DNA of 44,846 bases from Pseudomonadota bacterium (GTDB lineage: Bacteria > Pseudomonadota > Gammaproteobacteria > Burkholderiales > Burkholderiaceae_B), in contig JAFACG010000036.1 of the NCBI GenBank assembly GCA_023425645.1, positions 1 through 44,846 on the forward strand, given 5' to 3'. A program made the translations under genes and the position numbers. Below, one piece after another: positions 7,020 to 15,646 of the stretch. Every line of letters begins with the position of its first letter. Positions within the stretch are counted from its first letter, which is position 1. The notes beneath the pieces were generated by a model, which ran no database searches, was not told where the DNA came from, and saw nothing but the letters and a program-made list of their open reading frames with translations.

Positions 7020-8768
7020 TCACGGTTTGTGCCGGCAGGCGGCCTGCTTGCGCGCCAGGATGTCCGCATCGCAATGCGGGCAGAACTCGTGCTTGCCGGG
7101 CAGGTAGCCATGCTTGGGGCAGATGGAGAAGGTGGGAGTGACCGTGATGTAGGGCAGGGAGAAGCGGCTCAGCGCCCTTTGCACCAGGGTGCGGCAGGCG
7201 TCGGCGGTGGACAGCGGTTCGGTCATGTACAGGTGCAGTACGGTGCCGCCCGTGTATTTGCGCTGCAGTTCGTCCTGGCGTTCCAGCGCCTCGAAGGGGT
7301 CGTCGGTGAAGCCCACCGGCAGTTGCGAGGAGTTGGTGTAGTAGGGCATGTCCGGCGTGCCGGCCTGCAGGATGTCCGGCCAGCGGGCCCGGTCTTCCTT
7401 GGCGAAGCGGTAGGTGGTGCCCTCGGCGGGCGTGGCTTCCAGGTTGTACATATGGCCGGTGTCCTCCTGGAACTGGACCATGCGGGTGCGCACGTGGTCC
7501 AGCAGGCGCACGGCGAACGCGTGCCCCCAGGGCGTGGTCAGGTCGTGTTCGCCGCCGGTGAAGTTGCGGATCATTTCGTTGATGCCGTTCACGCCCAGGG
7601 TGGAGAAGTGGTTGCGCAAGGTGCCCAGGTAGCGCCGGGTGTAGGGGAACAGGCCCTGGTCCATGTGCTCCTGGATGACGCGGCGCTTGATTTCCAGGCT
7701 GTCGCGGCCCAGCTCGAGCAGCTGGTCCAGGCGGGCGAACAGGCCCTGGGCGTCGCCGCGATGCAGGTAGCCCAGGCGCGCGCAATTGATGGTGACCACG
7801 CCCAGCGAACCGGTCTGCTCGGCCGAGCCGAACAGGCCGTTGCCGCGCTTGAGCAGTTCGCGCAGGTCCAGCTGCAGGCGGCAGCACATGGAGCGGATCA
7901 TGTTGGGTTTGAGCTCGGAGTTGATGAAGTTCTGGAAGTAGGGCAGGCCGTACTTGGCGGTCATCTCGAACAGGCGCTGCGCGTTGGGGCTGTGCCAGTC
8001 GAAATCCGCCGTGATGTTGTAGGTGGGGATGGGAAAGGTGAAGGCGCGCCCGCGTGCGTCGCCCTGGGTCATGACCTCGATGTAGGCGCGGTTGATCATG
8101 TCCATCTCGCGCTGCAGCTCGCCGTAGCAGAAGGGCATTTCCTGGCCGCCGATGACCGGCGTCTGCGCGCGCAGGTCCTCGGGGCAGGTCCAGTCGAAGG
8201 TCAGGTTGGTGAAGGGCGTCTGCGTGCCCCAGCGGGACGGGACGTTCAGGTTGTAGATCAGCTCCTGCATGCATTGCAGCACCTGGGGGTAGTCCATGGC
8301 ATCCTTGCGCACGAAGGGCGCCATATAGGTGTCGAAAGAGCTGAAAGCCTGGGCGCCGGCCCATTCGTTCTGCAAGGTGCCCAGGAAATTCACGATCTGG
8401 CCCACGGCGCTGGACATGTGGCGGGGTGGCGCGGATTCGATCTTGCCGGGCACGCCGTTCAGGCCTTCGGTGAGCAGCATGCGCAGCGACCAGCCGGCGC
8501 AGTAGCCCGAGAGCATGTCCAGGTCGTGGATGTGCAGGTCCGCCTGGCGGTGGGCCTGGCCTATGGTCTCGGGGTAGACGTGGCTGAGCCAGTAGTTGGC
8601 GATCATCTTGCCCGAGGTGTTCAGGATCAGGCCGCCCAGCGAGTAGCCCTGGTTGGCGTTGGCGTTGACCCGCCAATCCTGGCGGTCCAGGTATTCGGTG
8701 ACGGAACGGATGATGTCGATCTGCGGCACGGGCCTGGCCAGGGTGCGGGGGGCGGTCCTGTCGTTCAT
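7020..8768 (-). CDS. nrdD: Anaerobic (class III) ribonucleoside-triphosphate reductase, catalytic part
   Basis: 582 residues. There is no N-terminal ATP-cone; the protein starts directly with the barrel region (NANANQGYSLGGLIL, HIHDLDMLSGYCAGWSL). Later landmarks are MCCRLQLDLRELLKRG, TGSLGVVTINCARLGYL and LGVNGINEMI. It ends in a cysteine-rich, probably zinc-binding tail (Cys550, Cys563, Cys566, Cys578) and stops there, with no glycyl-radical motif. That motif is the next gene. The ATG has AGGA 8 nt upstream, inside the proximal NrdR box. It reduces ribonucleotides without O2, which fits its place beside ubiUVT and an Fnr-type regulator. Confidence 0.93.
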   Translation of the reverse strand: MNDRTAPRTLARPVPQIDIIRSVTEYLDRQDWRVNANANQGYSLGGLILNTSGKMIANYWLSHVYPETIGQAHRQADLHIHDLDMLSGYCAGWSLRMLLTEGLNGVPGKIESAPPRHMSSAVGQIVNFLGTLQNEWAGAQAFSSFDTYMAPFVRKDAMDYPQVLQCMQELIYNLNVPSRWGTQTPFTNLTFDWTCPEDLRAQTPVIGGQEMPFCYGELQREMDMINRAYIEVMTQGDARGRAFTFPIPTYNITADFDWHSPNAQRLFEMTAKYGLPYFQNFINSELKPNMIRSMCCRLQLDLRELLKRGNGLFGSAEQTGSLGVVTINCARLGYLHRGDAQGLFARLDQLLELGRDSLEIKRRVIQEHMDQGLFPYTRRYLGTLRNHFSTLGVNGINEMIRNFTGGEHDLTTPWGHAFAVRLLDHVRTRMVQFQEDTGHMYNLEATPAEGTTYRFAKEDRARWPDILQAGTPDMPYYTNSSQLPVGFTDDPFEALERQDELQRKYTGGTVLHLYMTEPLSTADACRTLVQRALSRFSLPYITVTPTFSICPKHGYLPGKHEFCPHCDADILARKQAACRHKP

Positions 8769-8773
8769 GATGA

Positions 8774-8820
8774 ATCCTACATATAGTGCATGGGTAGATG
8801 CTGGGCACTATATGTAGTGC
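8774..8820 (-). promoter_or_regulatory. Tandem NrdR boxes upstream of nrdD
   Basis: Two 16-bp sites resembling the NrdR consensus ACACTATATATAGTGT: 8774-8789 (12 of 16) and GCACTATATGTAGTGC at 8805-8820 (13 of 16, nearly perfect palindrome). Their starts are 31 bp apart, three helical turns, the usual phasing for NrdR. The proximal box overlaps the Shine-Dalgarno of nrdD. NrdR is the known repressor of ribonucleotide reductase operons. Confidence 0.88.
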
Positions 8821-8854
8821 TTTCAAGACGCTTCCCGGTTTTTTTGCTCCAGAC

Positions 8855-8868
8855 TTGATCCAGGTTAA
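8855..8868. promoter_or_regulatory. Fnr/Anr-type box upstream of nrdD
   Basis: TTGAT-CCAG-GTTAA, 9 of 10 arm positions matching TTGAT-N4-GTCAA and the same arms as the box before ubiU. It is 86 nt from the nrdD ATG. If it acts at -41.5, transcription would start at about 8820, inside the distal NrdR box, so anaerobic activation and NrdR repression would meet at one promoter. Inferred from sequence only. Confidence 0.6.
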
Positions 8869-8939
8869 TTCCGAGCGGCGGACGATGCGGCTTGGCCGGC
8901 GTCGCCCGCCGTCGGCGACTCAGGCCTGTCTGTGCCGGC

Positions 8940-10097
8940 TCAAGGGGACGGCGTGCGCTGCAGCCGCAGCGGGACCGTCTCGAACCCGCCTTCAGGATAG
9001 GTGGCGTAGCGCGGGCGGTGGCCTGGCTCGGGCAGGAAGGAGTCCGTGGCCGCCAGCAGGGCCTGGATGATGCTTTCCAGTTCCATGCGTGCGAGCTCTG
9101 CGCCCGGGCAGGCGTGGATTCCGGCGCCGTACAGCAGGTTCAGGGCCGGATCGCGGTCCAGCCGGAACTCGTCCGGATCGCCGAACACGGCTTCGTCCCG
9201 GTTGGCGCTGGCCCACAGCAAGGTCAGGCGTGCGCCGGCAGGCACCCGCGTCCCGGAGACATCTGTCTCGCGAGTGGTCTTGCGACGGTTGGCCATCAGG
9301 GGCGCGCGAATGCGCAGGATTTCGTCATTGGCGCGGCGCACGTCCCCGGGGTGGCGGCGCAGGTGTTTTTGCAGATCCGGATGCGTGGCAAGGTAGTGGG
9401 CGATGATGCCCACGCTGGCGGCAATGGTGCCCAGTTCGCCTACGGTCCAGTTGCGCAGGATGCTGGTGATTTCGGCTTCCTGCAGCGGCGTGCCGTTTAC
9501 GGTTTCGCGCAGCAGGCGCGAAGTGGCGTCCTGGCCGGGCGGATCGGCGTGGCGAAAGACTGCCAGCACCCGGCCCAGCAAGGCTTCGAACTCCTGGGCG
9601 ACCTGGGCCGTGGCTTGCGGGTTGCCCGAGCGGGTGGCCTCGTTCTTGCGCTGCACCCATTGTCGCAATGGTTCGTGCAGGCTGTCGGGCCAGCCCATGA
9701 AGGCGCATTGCATGCGCAACGCGAAAGGGTGGGCCAACGTGCTCATGAGGTCCGCCACGCCGTCCTGCGGCAGCGCGGCGATGCACTGCGCGCTGATGCG
9801 GCGACAGGCGGGCAGGAATTGCGCCAGGCGCTCGGCGCTGAAGTAGGGCTCGATCAGGCGGCGGTAGACGCCGTGCTCGGGCGGATCCATGCTGTTGGGA
9901 ACGGAGCGATGGCGGGAGGCCTGGTTGCTGAAGGTGTCGTGCTCCAGCAGCAGGCGCAGGGCGTCGGCGTGCCGGAACACGGAATACTGCAGGTCGTCGT
10001 CGCGGGCGACGGGGCAGCGGCGGCGCTGCGCATCGTAATGGACCAGAGGGTCGGTCGTCGCGTCGACGGGCGCAGTCCAGCTGTGGTGCAGGGGCAT
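8940..10097 (-). CDS. Cytochrome P450
   Basis: 385 residues. The heme-ligand loop is LLYGAGIHACPGAELAR with Cys330 as thiolate ligand; the usual Phe of FGxGxHxCxG is Tyr. The ExxR pair is in NDEILRIRAP. The I-helix reads NWTVGELGTIAASVGI, with Thr but a Gly-Glu-Leu-Gly in place of the common AGxDT. It is a soluble bacterial class I type, needing a separate ferredoxin and reductase; none is encoded nearby. Substrate unknown. AGGTG stands 6 nt before the ATG. It is a single gene, 150 nt downstream of the HIT gene and 171 nt before nrdD. Confidence 0.92.
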   Translation of the reverse strand: MPLHHSWTAPVDATTDPLVHYDAQRRRCPVARDDDLQYSVFRHADALRLLLEHDTFSNQASRHRSVPNSMDPPEHGVYRRLIEPYFSAERLAQFLPACRRISAQCIAALPQDGVADLMSTLAHPFALRMQCAFMGWPDSLHEPLRQWVQRKNEATRSGNPQATAQVAQEFEALLGRVLAVFRHADPPGQDATSRLLRETVNGTPLQEAEITSILRNWTVGELGTIAASVGIIAHYLATHPDLQKHLRRHPGDVRRANDEILRIRAPLMANRRKTTRETDVSGTRVPAGARLTLLWASANRDEAVFGDPDEFRLDRDPALNLLYGAGIHACPGAELARMELESIIQALLAATDSFLPEPGHRPRYATYPEGGFETVPLRLQRTPSP

Positions 10098-10247
10098 GAA
10101 GGCACCTCATCAGTAGAACGCGGATTCCGGGCGAAATCCGAATTCACTGTAGCACCTTGATACAGCTTTCTTCGCCAGCCACCCTGCCGGCCAAATAGTT
10201 ATTGCTTGAACAATGCTGGCGGCGGCGTGCGCGGCCGCAGGCCGGCA

Positions 10248-10709
10248 TCAGTCGCCTGCGAGACGCGTTTGCAGCACCTGTCGCAGATGACGATGGCAGC
10301 CGGGCAATTGCGCCAGCAGCGCATCGCGGCGCCGGGACCAGGCCTGGGCTTGTTCCGGCGTGCGCTGCGGGGCGGGCGACCAGGCCGAATCGGGAAAGAG
10401 CGGATCATCCGTCCAGCGGGGGATCAGGTGCCAGTGCAGATGCGGCACCTGGTTGCCGAACTGGGCCAGGTTGATCTTGGCCGGCTGCAGATGTTCGCGC
10501 AGGGCGGCCTCCACCAGGTATACCGCCTCCATCAAAAGTTCGCGCTGCGGTCCGGACAGGTCCGTCATCTCGGCGACGTGATCCTGCCAGATGACGCGCG
10601 TGTAGCCCGGAAAGGGGCTGTCGGCGACTTCCAGCACATGCAGTCCGGCGCCCGACCACAGCAGGCGGCCGGGTTCGAGCGCGCACAGGGGGCAGCCCGC
10701 CTGCTTCAT
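10248..10709 (-). CDS. HIT-family nucleotide-binding hydrolase
   Basis: 153 residues. The histidine triad is in [10 protein letters not shown], and an N-terminal CPLC pair suggests a zinc site, as in some bacterial HIT proteins. HIT enzymes hydrolyse nucleoside phosphoramidates or dinucleoside polyphosphates; the substrate here cannot be read. Its ATG overlaps the trpC stop (ATGA), so it is translated as the last gene of the trp operon. The link to tryptophan synthesis is unclear. Confident on family only. Confidence 0.9.
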   Translation of the reverse strand: MKQAGCPLCALEPGRLLWSGAGLHVLEVADSPFPGYTRVIWQDHVAEMTDLSGPQRELLMEAVYLVEAALREHLQPAKINLAQFGNQVPHLHWHLIPRWTDDPLFPDSAWSPAPQRTPEQAQAWSRRRDALLAQLPGCHRHLRQVLQTRLAGD

Positions 10710-11506
10710 GCGGGCTGGCCGAAGAACAGGTTCTGCAGGGCCACGCCGGGATCGGGCTCGCGCATGAAGGCTTCGCCCACCAGGAAAGCCTGCACGTCGT
10801 GTTCGCGCATCAGGGCGACGTCCTCGACCGTGTGTATGCCGCTCTCGGTCACCACGCGCTTGCCGGCGGGGATGAAGGGCAGCAGGTCCAGGGTGTTGCG
10901 GGTGCTGGTCTCGAAGGTGCGCAGGTTGCGGTTGTTGATGCCCAGCAGGGAGGTCTGCATGTCCAGCGCCGTGTCCAGTTCCGCGCGGTCGTGCACTTCC
11001 ACCAGCACGTCCATGCCCAGTTCCTGGGCCACGGCTTCGTATTCCTTGAGTTGCTGGGGGCTGAGCGCGGCCACGATCAGCAGGATGCAGTCCGCGCCCA
11101 GGGCGCGGGCGTGGATGATCTGGTAGGGGTCGATGATGAAGTCCTTGCGCAGCACCGGCAGGGCGCAGGCGGCGCGCGCCTGGCGCAGGTGGTCGTAGGC
11201 GCCCTGGAAATACTGCACGTCCGTCAGAACGGACAGGCAGGCGGCGCCATGCGCGGCGTAGCTGGAGGCGATCTCGGTGGGGTTGAAGTCGCTGCGGATC
11301 ACGCCCTTGGACGGCGAGGCTTTCTTGACCTCGGCGATGATGGCGGGCTTGCCCTGGGCGATCTTGTCTTCGATGGCGCTGGCAAAACCGCGCAGGTCGT
11401 TCCGGTTCTTCGCTTCGCGCAGCACGTCCGATTCGCTGCGCAGTTGGCGGGCCGTGGCGACTTCTGCTTTCTTGGTGTCGAGGATCTTGGCCAGAATGTC
11501 GTTCAT
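10706..11506 (-). CDS. trpC: Indole-3-glycerol-phosphate synthase
   Basis: 266 residues, a (beta/alpha)8 barrel. It cyclises the anthranilate-derived CdRP to indole-3-glycerol phosphate. Diagnostic motifs are [15 protein letters not shown] with the catalytic lysine, [24 protein letters not shown] and [13 protein letters not shown]. It is a single-function TrpC, not fused to TrpF. The start overlaps the trpD stop by 4 nt and the 3' end overlaps the HIT gene, so it is mid-operon. Confidence 0.97.
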   Translation of the reverse strand: MNDILAKILDTKKAEVATARQLRSESDVLREAKNRNDLRGFASAIEDKIAQGKPAIIAEVKKASPSKGVIRSDFNPTEIASSYAAHGAACLSVLTDVQYFQGAYDHLRQARAACALPVLRKDFIIDPYQIIHARALGADCILLIVAALSPQQLKEYEAVAQELGMDVLVEVHDRAELDTALDMQTSLLGINNRNLRTFETSTRNTLDLLPFIPAGKRVVTESGIHTVEDVALMREHDVQAFLVGEAFMREPDPGVALQNLFFGQPA

Positions 11507-12537
11507 GCGTTTAACTTCCTTGTATAGGAGCAGAATTGTTCGAGTTTTTCTCGGGCTGCGCCATTGGCGATGGTTTCGAAGGCCAGCTTCAGGCCGGCTT
11601 CGATGGAGTCCGTGCGGTTGGCCGCATAAATGGCCAACCCGGCATTGAGGCCAACAATATCACGAGCCGTCCCCTCCTGGTTATTGAGGGCTTCCATGAT
11701 GAGGGCGGCCGACTCTTCGCGGCTGTTCACGCGTATGCTGCGATTGGAGGTCATGGCCATGCCGAAGTCCTCGGGGTGGATCTCGTACTCGCGCACCTGG
11801 CCGTCCTTGAGCTCGCCCACCAGGGTCGCGGCGCCCAGCGAGGCCTCGTCCATGCCGTCCTTGCCGTGCACGATGAGCACGTGCTTGGCGCCCAGGCGCT
11901 GCATCACGCGCACCTGGATGCCCACCAGGTCGGGGTGGAACACGCCCATGAGCTGGTTGCCCGCGCTGGCCGGGTTGGTGAGCGGGCCCAGGATGTTGAA
12001 GATGGTGCGCACGCCCAGTTCCTTGCGCACGGCGGCGATGTTCTTCATGGCGCCGTGGTGGGCGGGGGCGAACATGAAGCCGATATTGGTTTCCTCGATG
12101 CTGGCGGCGACCTGCTCGGGCGAGAACACCAGGCTGGCGCCCAGGGCCTCGAGCACGTCCGCGCTGCCCGACGAGGACGAGGCGCTGCGATTGCCGTGCT
12201 TGGCCACTTTCACGCCGGCGGCGGCGGCCACGAACATGGCCGCGGTCGAGATGTTGAACGTGTTCGAGCCGTCCCCGCCGGTGCCGCACATGTCCAGCAG
12301 CTCGCTGGGGTCGGGGGTGATGACGGGGGTGGCGAACTCGCGCATGACCTGGGCGGCGGCGGTGATCTCGCCCACGCTTTCCTTCTTGACCCGCAGGCCC
12401 ATCAGCAGGGCGGCGGCGATCTGGGGAGACATTTCGCCGCGCATGAGCATGCGCATCAGGTGCAGCATCTCGTCGTGGAAGATCTCGCGGTGTTCGATGC
12501 AGCGCACCAGCGCTTCGGTGGGGGTGATGGTGTTCAT
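11503..12537 (-). CDS. trpD: Anthranilate phosphoribosyltransferase
   Basis: 344 residues. It transfers phosphoribose from PRPP to anthranilate. The PRPP-binding [14 protein letters not shown] and the [21 protein letters not shown] block are both present, as is the anthranilate-site [19 protein letters not shown]. It starts 4 nt after the trpG stop and overlaps trpC by 4 nt. It is a stand-alone enzyme, not fused to TrpG. Confidence 0.97.
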   Translation of the reverse strand: MNTITPTEALVRCIEHREIFHDEMLHLMRMLMRGEMSPQIAAALLMGLRVKKESVGEITAAAQVMREFATPVITPDPSELLDMCGTGGDGSNTFNISTAAMFVAAAAGVKVAKHGNRSASSSSGSADVLEALGASLVFSPEQVAASIEETNIGFMFAPAHHGAMKNIAAVRKELGVRTIFNILGPLTNPASAGNQLMGVFHPDLVGIQVRVMQRLGAKHVLIVHGKDGMDEASLGAATLVGELKDGQVREYEIHPEDFGMAMTSNRSIRVNSREESAALIMEALNNQEGTARDIVGLNAGLAIYAANRTDSIEAGLKLAFETIANGAAREKLEQFCSYTRKLNA

Positions 12538-12541
12538 GTGA

Positions 12542-13105
12542 TCAGATTTCCAGGAAGTTCTTCAGCAGGGCATGGCCGTGCTCGCTCAGTACGGATTCGG
12601 GGTGGAACTGCACGCCGTAGACGGGCAGTTCGCGGTGGCGCACGCCCATGATCTCGCCGTCCTCGGTCTGCGCGGTGACTTCCAGGCAGTCGGGCAGGCT
12701 GTCGCGCTCGATGGCCAGGGAATGGTAGCGCGTCACGTTGAAGGGCGAAGGCAACCCCTTGAACAGGTCGGTGCCCCGGTGGGTGATGGGCGAGACCTTG
12801 CCGTGCATGATTTCCCGCGCCCGCACGATGCGCCCGCCGAAGGCGTGGCCGATGGCCTGGTGGCCCAGGCATACGCCGAAGATGGGCAGCTTGCCGGCGA
12901 AGTGCTGGATCAGCGCCACGGACAGCCCCGCATCGGCCGGGGACTTGGGCCCGGGCGAGACGCACAGATGGGTGGGGGCCAGGGCTTCGATCTCCTCGAG
13001 GGTGACCTGATCGTTGCGCCGCACCACTACCTCCTGGCCCAGTTCGCCAAAGTATTGGACCAGGTTGTAGGTGAAGGAATCGTAATTGTCGAGCATGAAC
13101 AGCAT
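12542..13105 (-). CDS. trpG: Anthranilate synthase component II (glutamine amidotransferase)
   Basis: 187 residues from the ATG at 13105, which has GGAG 8 nt upstream; an in-frame start 30 nt earlier lacks support. [18 protein letters not shown] is the family N-terminus. The class I amidotransferase triad is Cys79 in GVCLGHQ with His and Glu in [13 protein letters not shown]. It supplies ammonia to TrpE and, in many bacteria, also to PabB. It lies 38 nt after trpE. Confidence 0.96.
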   Translation of the reverse strand: MLFMLDNYDSFTYNLVQYFGELGQEVVVRRNDQVTLEEIEALAPTHLCVSPGPKSPADAGLSVALIQHFAGKLPIFGVCLGHQAIGHAFGGRIVRAREIMHGKVSPITHRGTDLFKGLPSPFNVTRYHSLAIERDSLPDCLEVTAQTEDGEIMGVRHRELPVYGVQFHPESVLSEHGHALLKNFLEI

Positions 13106-13143
13106 GGGAAGTACTCCGGCGGAAAGAGGTCGCAATCAGGGAT

Positions 13144-14664
13144 TTAGATGGGTTCGTCCAGGCCGAATTGCACCTGTTCGGCGGCGCGGATGACCGCGCG
13201 CGCCTTGGCCTCGGTCTCCTGCCATTCCTTTTCGGGATCGGAGTCGGCCACGATGCCGGCGGCGGCCTGCACGTAGAGCATGCCGTCCTTGATGACGCCG
13301 GTGCGGATGGCGATGGCCAGGTCCATCTGGCCCGAGTAGCTCAGGTAGCCGGCCGCGCCGCCGTAGATGCCGCGGCGCACGGGCTCCAGTTCGTCGATCA
13401 GTTCCATGGCGCGCACCTTGGGGGCGCCCGTCAGGGTGCCGGCCGGGAAGCTGGCGCGCAGCACGTCCATCTGGCTCATGCCCTCCTGCAGCTCGCCGCA
13501 CACGTTGGAGACCAGGTGCTGCACGTGCGAGTAGCGCTCGATGGTCATGGTGTCGGTGACCTGCACGGTGCCGGTCTTGGCGATGCGGCCGATGTCGTTG
13601 CGGGCCAGGTCGATCAGCATGAGGTGTTCGGCGCGCTCCTTGGGGTCGGCCTGCAGCTCGGCGGCCAGGGCGGCGTCGGCCTCGGGCGTGGCGCCGCGCT
13701 TGCGGGTGCCCGCCAGGGGGCGGATGGTGACGCGTTCGCTGTGGCGGCCGTCCTGCACGTGCTCTTCCTGGCGCACCAGGATCTCGGGAGAGGAGCCCAC
13801 GACCTGGAAGTCGTCGAAGTTCCAGAAGTACATGTAGGGCGAGGGGTTGAGCGAACGCAGCGCGCGGTACAGGGACAGGGGCGAGTCGCGGAAGGGCTTG
13901 GTGATGACCTGGCCCACCTGGACCTGCATCAGATCGCCGGCAGCGATGTATTCCTTGGCGCGGCGCACGGCCTCCAGGTAGTCCTTCTTGTCGAAGTCGC
14001 GCTCGCATTCGGTCTGCATGCTGGCGTAGGCGTAGGGGATGACCACGGGCGTGCGCAGTTTCTCGCGCAGCTCCTTCAGGCGGCGCTTGGCCTGCACGTA
14101 GGCCTCGGGCTGGGCGGGGTCCGCGTAGACCAGCAGGTAGGTGCGGCCGGCCAGATTGTCCACGATGATCAGTTCGTCGATCTGCAGCAGCACGATGTCG
14201 GGCACGCCGTTTTCCTGGCCCGCCGGGAAGGGGTTGGGGCTCTCGCCCAGCGAGGGCTCCATGTGGCGCACAGTGTCATAGCCGAAATAGCCGGCCAGGC
14301 CGCCGGCAAAGCGCGGCATGCCGGGGCGCAGGGCGACCTTGAAGCGCGCCTGGAAGCCTTCGATGAAATCCAGCGGGTCGCCTTCCACGCTTTCCACCAC
14401 CTTGCCGTTGTGCAGCACCTCGGTGTGGCGGCCGCGGCTGCGGATCACGGTCTTGGCGGGCAGGCCGATGAAGGAGTAGCGGCCGAACTGCTCGCCGCCG
14501 ACCACCGATTCCAGCAGGCAGCTGTAGCGGCCGCCTTCGGGGCTGTTGTGGGCCAGCTTCAGGTAGATCGAGAGGGGGGTGTCCAGGTCAGCATAGGTTT
14601 CCGCGATCAGCGGGATGCGGTTGAAGCCTTCGGCGGCCAGGGCATTGAATTCTATTTCTGTCAT
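13144..14664 (-). CDS. trpE: Anthranilate synthase component I
   Basis: 506 residues. It converts chorismate to anthranilate. The chorismate-binding domain has PLAGTRKRGATPEADAAL, LMLIDLARNDIGR, GELQEGMSQMDVLRASFPAGTLTGAPK and IRTGVI. The N-terminal domain carries the tryptophan feedback site region (LESVVGGEQFGRYSF, where LES is part of the inhibitor pocket). It is first in trpE-G-D-C-HIT. A leader peptide gene and an intrinsic terminator stand between gph and trpE, so transcription attenuation by tryptophan is likely. Confidence 0.97.
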   Translation of the reverse strand: MTEIEFNALAAEGFNRIPLIAETYADLDTPLSIYLKLAHNSPEGGRYSCLLESVVGGEQFGRYSFIGLPAKTVIRSRGRHTEVLHNGKVVESVEGDPLDFIEGFQARFKVALRPGMPRFAGGLAGYFGYDTVRHMEPSLGESPNPFPAGQENGVPDIVLLQIDELIIVDNLAGRTYLLVYADPAQPEAYVQAKRRLKELREKLRTPVVIPYAYASMQTECERDFDKKDYLEAVRRAKEYIAAGDLMQVQVGQVITKPFRDSPLSLYRALRSLNPSPYMYFWNFDDFQVVGSSPEILVRQEEHVQDGRHSERVTIRPLAGTRKRGATPEADAALAAELQADPKERAEHLMLIDLARNDIGRIAKTGTVQVTDTMTIERYSHVQHLVSNVCGELQEGMSQMDVLRASFPAGTLTGAPKVRAMELIDELEPVRRGIYGGAAGYLSYSGQMDLAIAIRTGVIKDGMLYVQAAAGIVADSDPEKEWQETEAKARAVIRAAEQVQFGLDEPI

Positions 14665-14708
14665 GGGGGTCTCGGTGGGTCAGTGGATACGACGAGCCGG
14701 ACAGAAAC

Positions 14709-14740
14709 AAAAAAAGCCCGGTCGTTGTGATTACCGGGCT
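14709..14740 (-). terminator. Trp-operon attenuator terminator
   Basis: On the minus strand an 8-bp stem (AGCCCGGT with ACCGGGCT) around a 10-nt loop is followed by a run of seven T, 44 nt before the trpE ATG and 67 nt after the trpL stop. A perfect intrinsic terminator inside a biosynthetic leader is the hallmark of attenuation. I could not firmly identify the competing antiterminator arm. Confidence 0.85.
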
Positions 14741-14807
14741 TGTTTTCCTGGAGGCGATCCGCAGGTGCTGCTGTGTTGTTACGGCCGCCAGACTACAGGG
14801 TTTATGT

Positions 14808-14879
14808 CTACCCGATACACGAACGCCACCAGCGCCAATAAGCGCCGTAGGTAATGCGAACGTTGAGGGAAGTAGACAT
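14808..14879 (-). CDS. trpL: trp operon leader peptide (3 Trp codons)
   Basis: 23 codons from the ATG at 14879 to TAG. Residues 15-19 are W-R-W-W-R: three tryptophan codons within four positions, as in classic trp attenuator peptides. It begins 8 nt after the gph stop, and 67 nt separate it from the terminator hairpin before trpE. No good Shine-Dalgarno is visible, so coupling to gph translation is possible. When charged tRNA-Trp is scarce, a ribosome stalled here would let transcription run on into trpE. Confidence 0.85.
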   Translation of the reverse strand: MSTSLNVRITYGAYWRWWRSCIG

Positions 14880-14887
14880 GAGTAATG

Positions 14888-15568
14888 TTACGCGTTTGCT
14901 GTTTGGTTGGCCTGGCGCACCCAGCGGGCCGCGCAAGCGATGGAAGCAACTATACCATCGGATTCCAGGCTTTGCACGTCCCGGCCTTCGTTGTAGCCAT
15001 ATGGCACCAGCAGGACGGGGATGCCGGCGGCGCGCGCGGCCTGCGCGTCGTTCAGGGAGTCGCCGACCACCAGCGCGCTTGCGGCCGCCATGCCCAGCTG
15101 TTCGCAGGCGTGCAGGAAGGGCAGGGGGTCGGGTTTCTTGCGCGCGCAGGTGTCTCCGCCCACCACCAGCTCGAAGTAGGGCGCCAGGCCGGTCTGCTCC
15201 AGCAAGGGGCGGGCGAAGCGTTCGGGCTTGTTGGTGACCACGGCCAGGCGCAGGCCCTGATCCAGGAAGTCCCGCAGGCCCTCCAGCACGCCGGGATAGA
15301 GCCGGCTGTGGCGGCCATTGCATGAAGCATAGTGCCGGTGGAACAAGTCCAGCGCCTGCGCTGTATCCGGGGCGGCGCCGGGAACATCGGCCAGGGCGCG
15401 CCGCACCAGGTTCTCCGTGCCCTTGCCCACGAAGGTGGCGATGCGTTCCTGGGGCAGCGCAGGCAGGTCCAGGTCGGCGCGCATGGCGTTGCAGGCCAGG
15501 GCCAGGTCGGGAATGGTGTCCAGCAGCGTGCCGTCCAGATCGAACAAGGCGGAGAAAAATTTCATCAT
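14888..15568 (-). CDS. gph: Phosphoglycolate phosphatase (HAD family)
   Basis: 226 residues from the ATG at 15568. HAD motifs: FDLDGTLLDT (nucleophile Asp), VVTNKPERFA (motif II), KKPDPLPF (motif III Lys) and VVGDSLNDAQAARAAG (motif IV). The VGKGTENLVRRAL cap segment is typical of Gph. It dephosphorylates 2-phosphoglycolate formed in DNA repair or metabolism. A TTG 21 nt upstream could also start the frame, but neither start shows a clear ribosome site. The gene is commonly linked to rpe and trpE; here rpe is separated by an opposing gene. Confidence 0.9.
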   Translation of the reverse strand: MMKFFSALFDLDGTLLDTIPDLALACNAMRADLDLPALPQERIATFVGKGTENLVRRALADVPGAAPDTAQALDLFHRHYASCNGRHSRLYPGVLEGLRDFLDQGLRLAVVTNKPERFARPLLEQTGLAPYFELVVGGDTCARKKPDPLPFLHACEQLGMAAASALVVGDSLNDAQAARAAGIPVLLVPYGYNEGRDVQSLESDGIVASIACAARWVRQANQTANA

Positions 15569-15646
15569 TTTGTAGCGAGCTTGTGACAAAATATTGTCAC
15601 GCCCCTGTTAATGTCTAAGCTTAAATATTTTCGAGAGCTTCAGGAT

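Noticed and set aside
10201..10214. ATTG-N6-CAAT inverted repeat between the HIT and P450 genes
   Set aside because: Arms of four bases only; no regulator nearby and no second copy.
13168..14730. Long plus-strand open frame opposite trpE
   Set aside because: Shadow of trpE, whose motifs are unambiguous.
15569..15589. TTG start extending gph by seven residues
   Set aside because: Homology begins at MMKFFSALFDLDGT; the TTG has no ribosome site.
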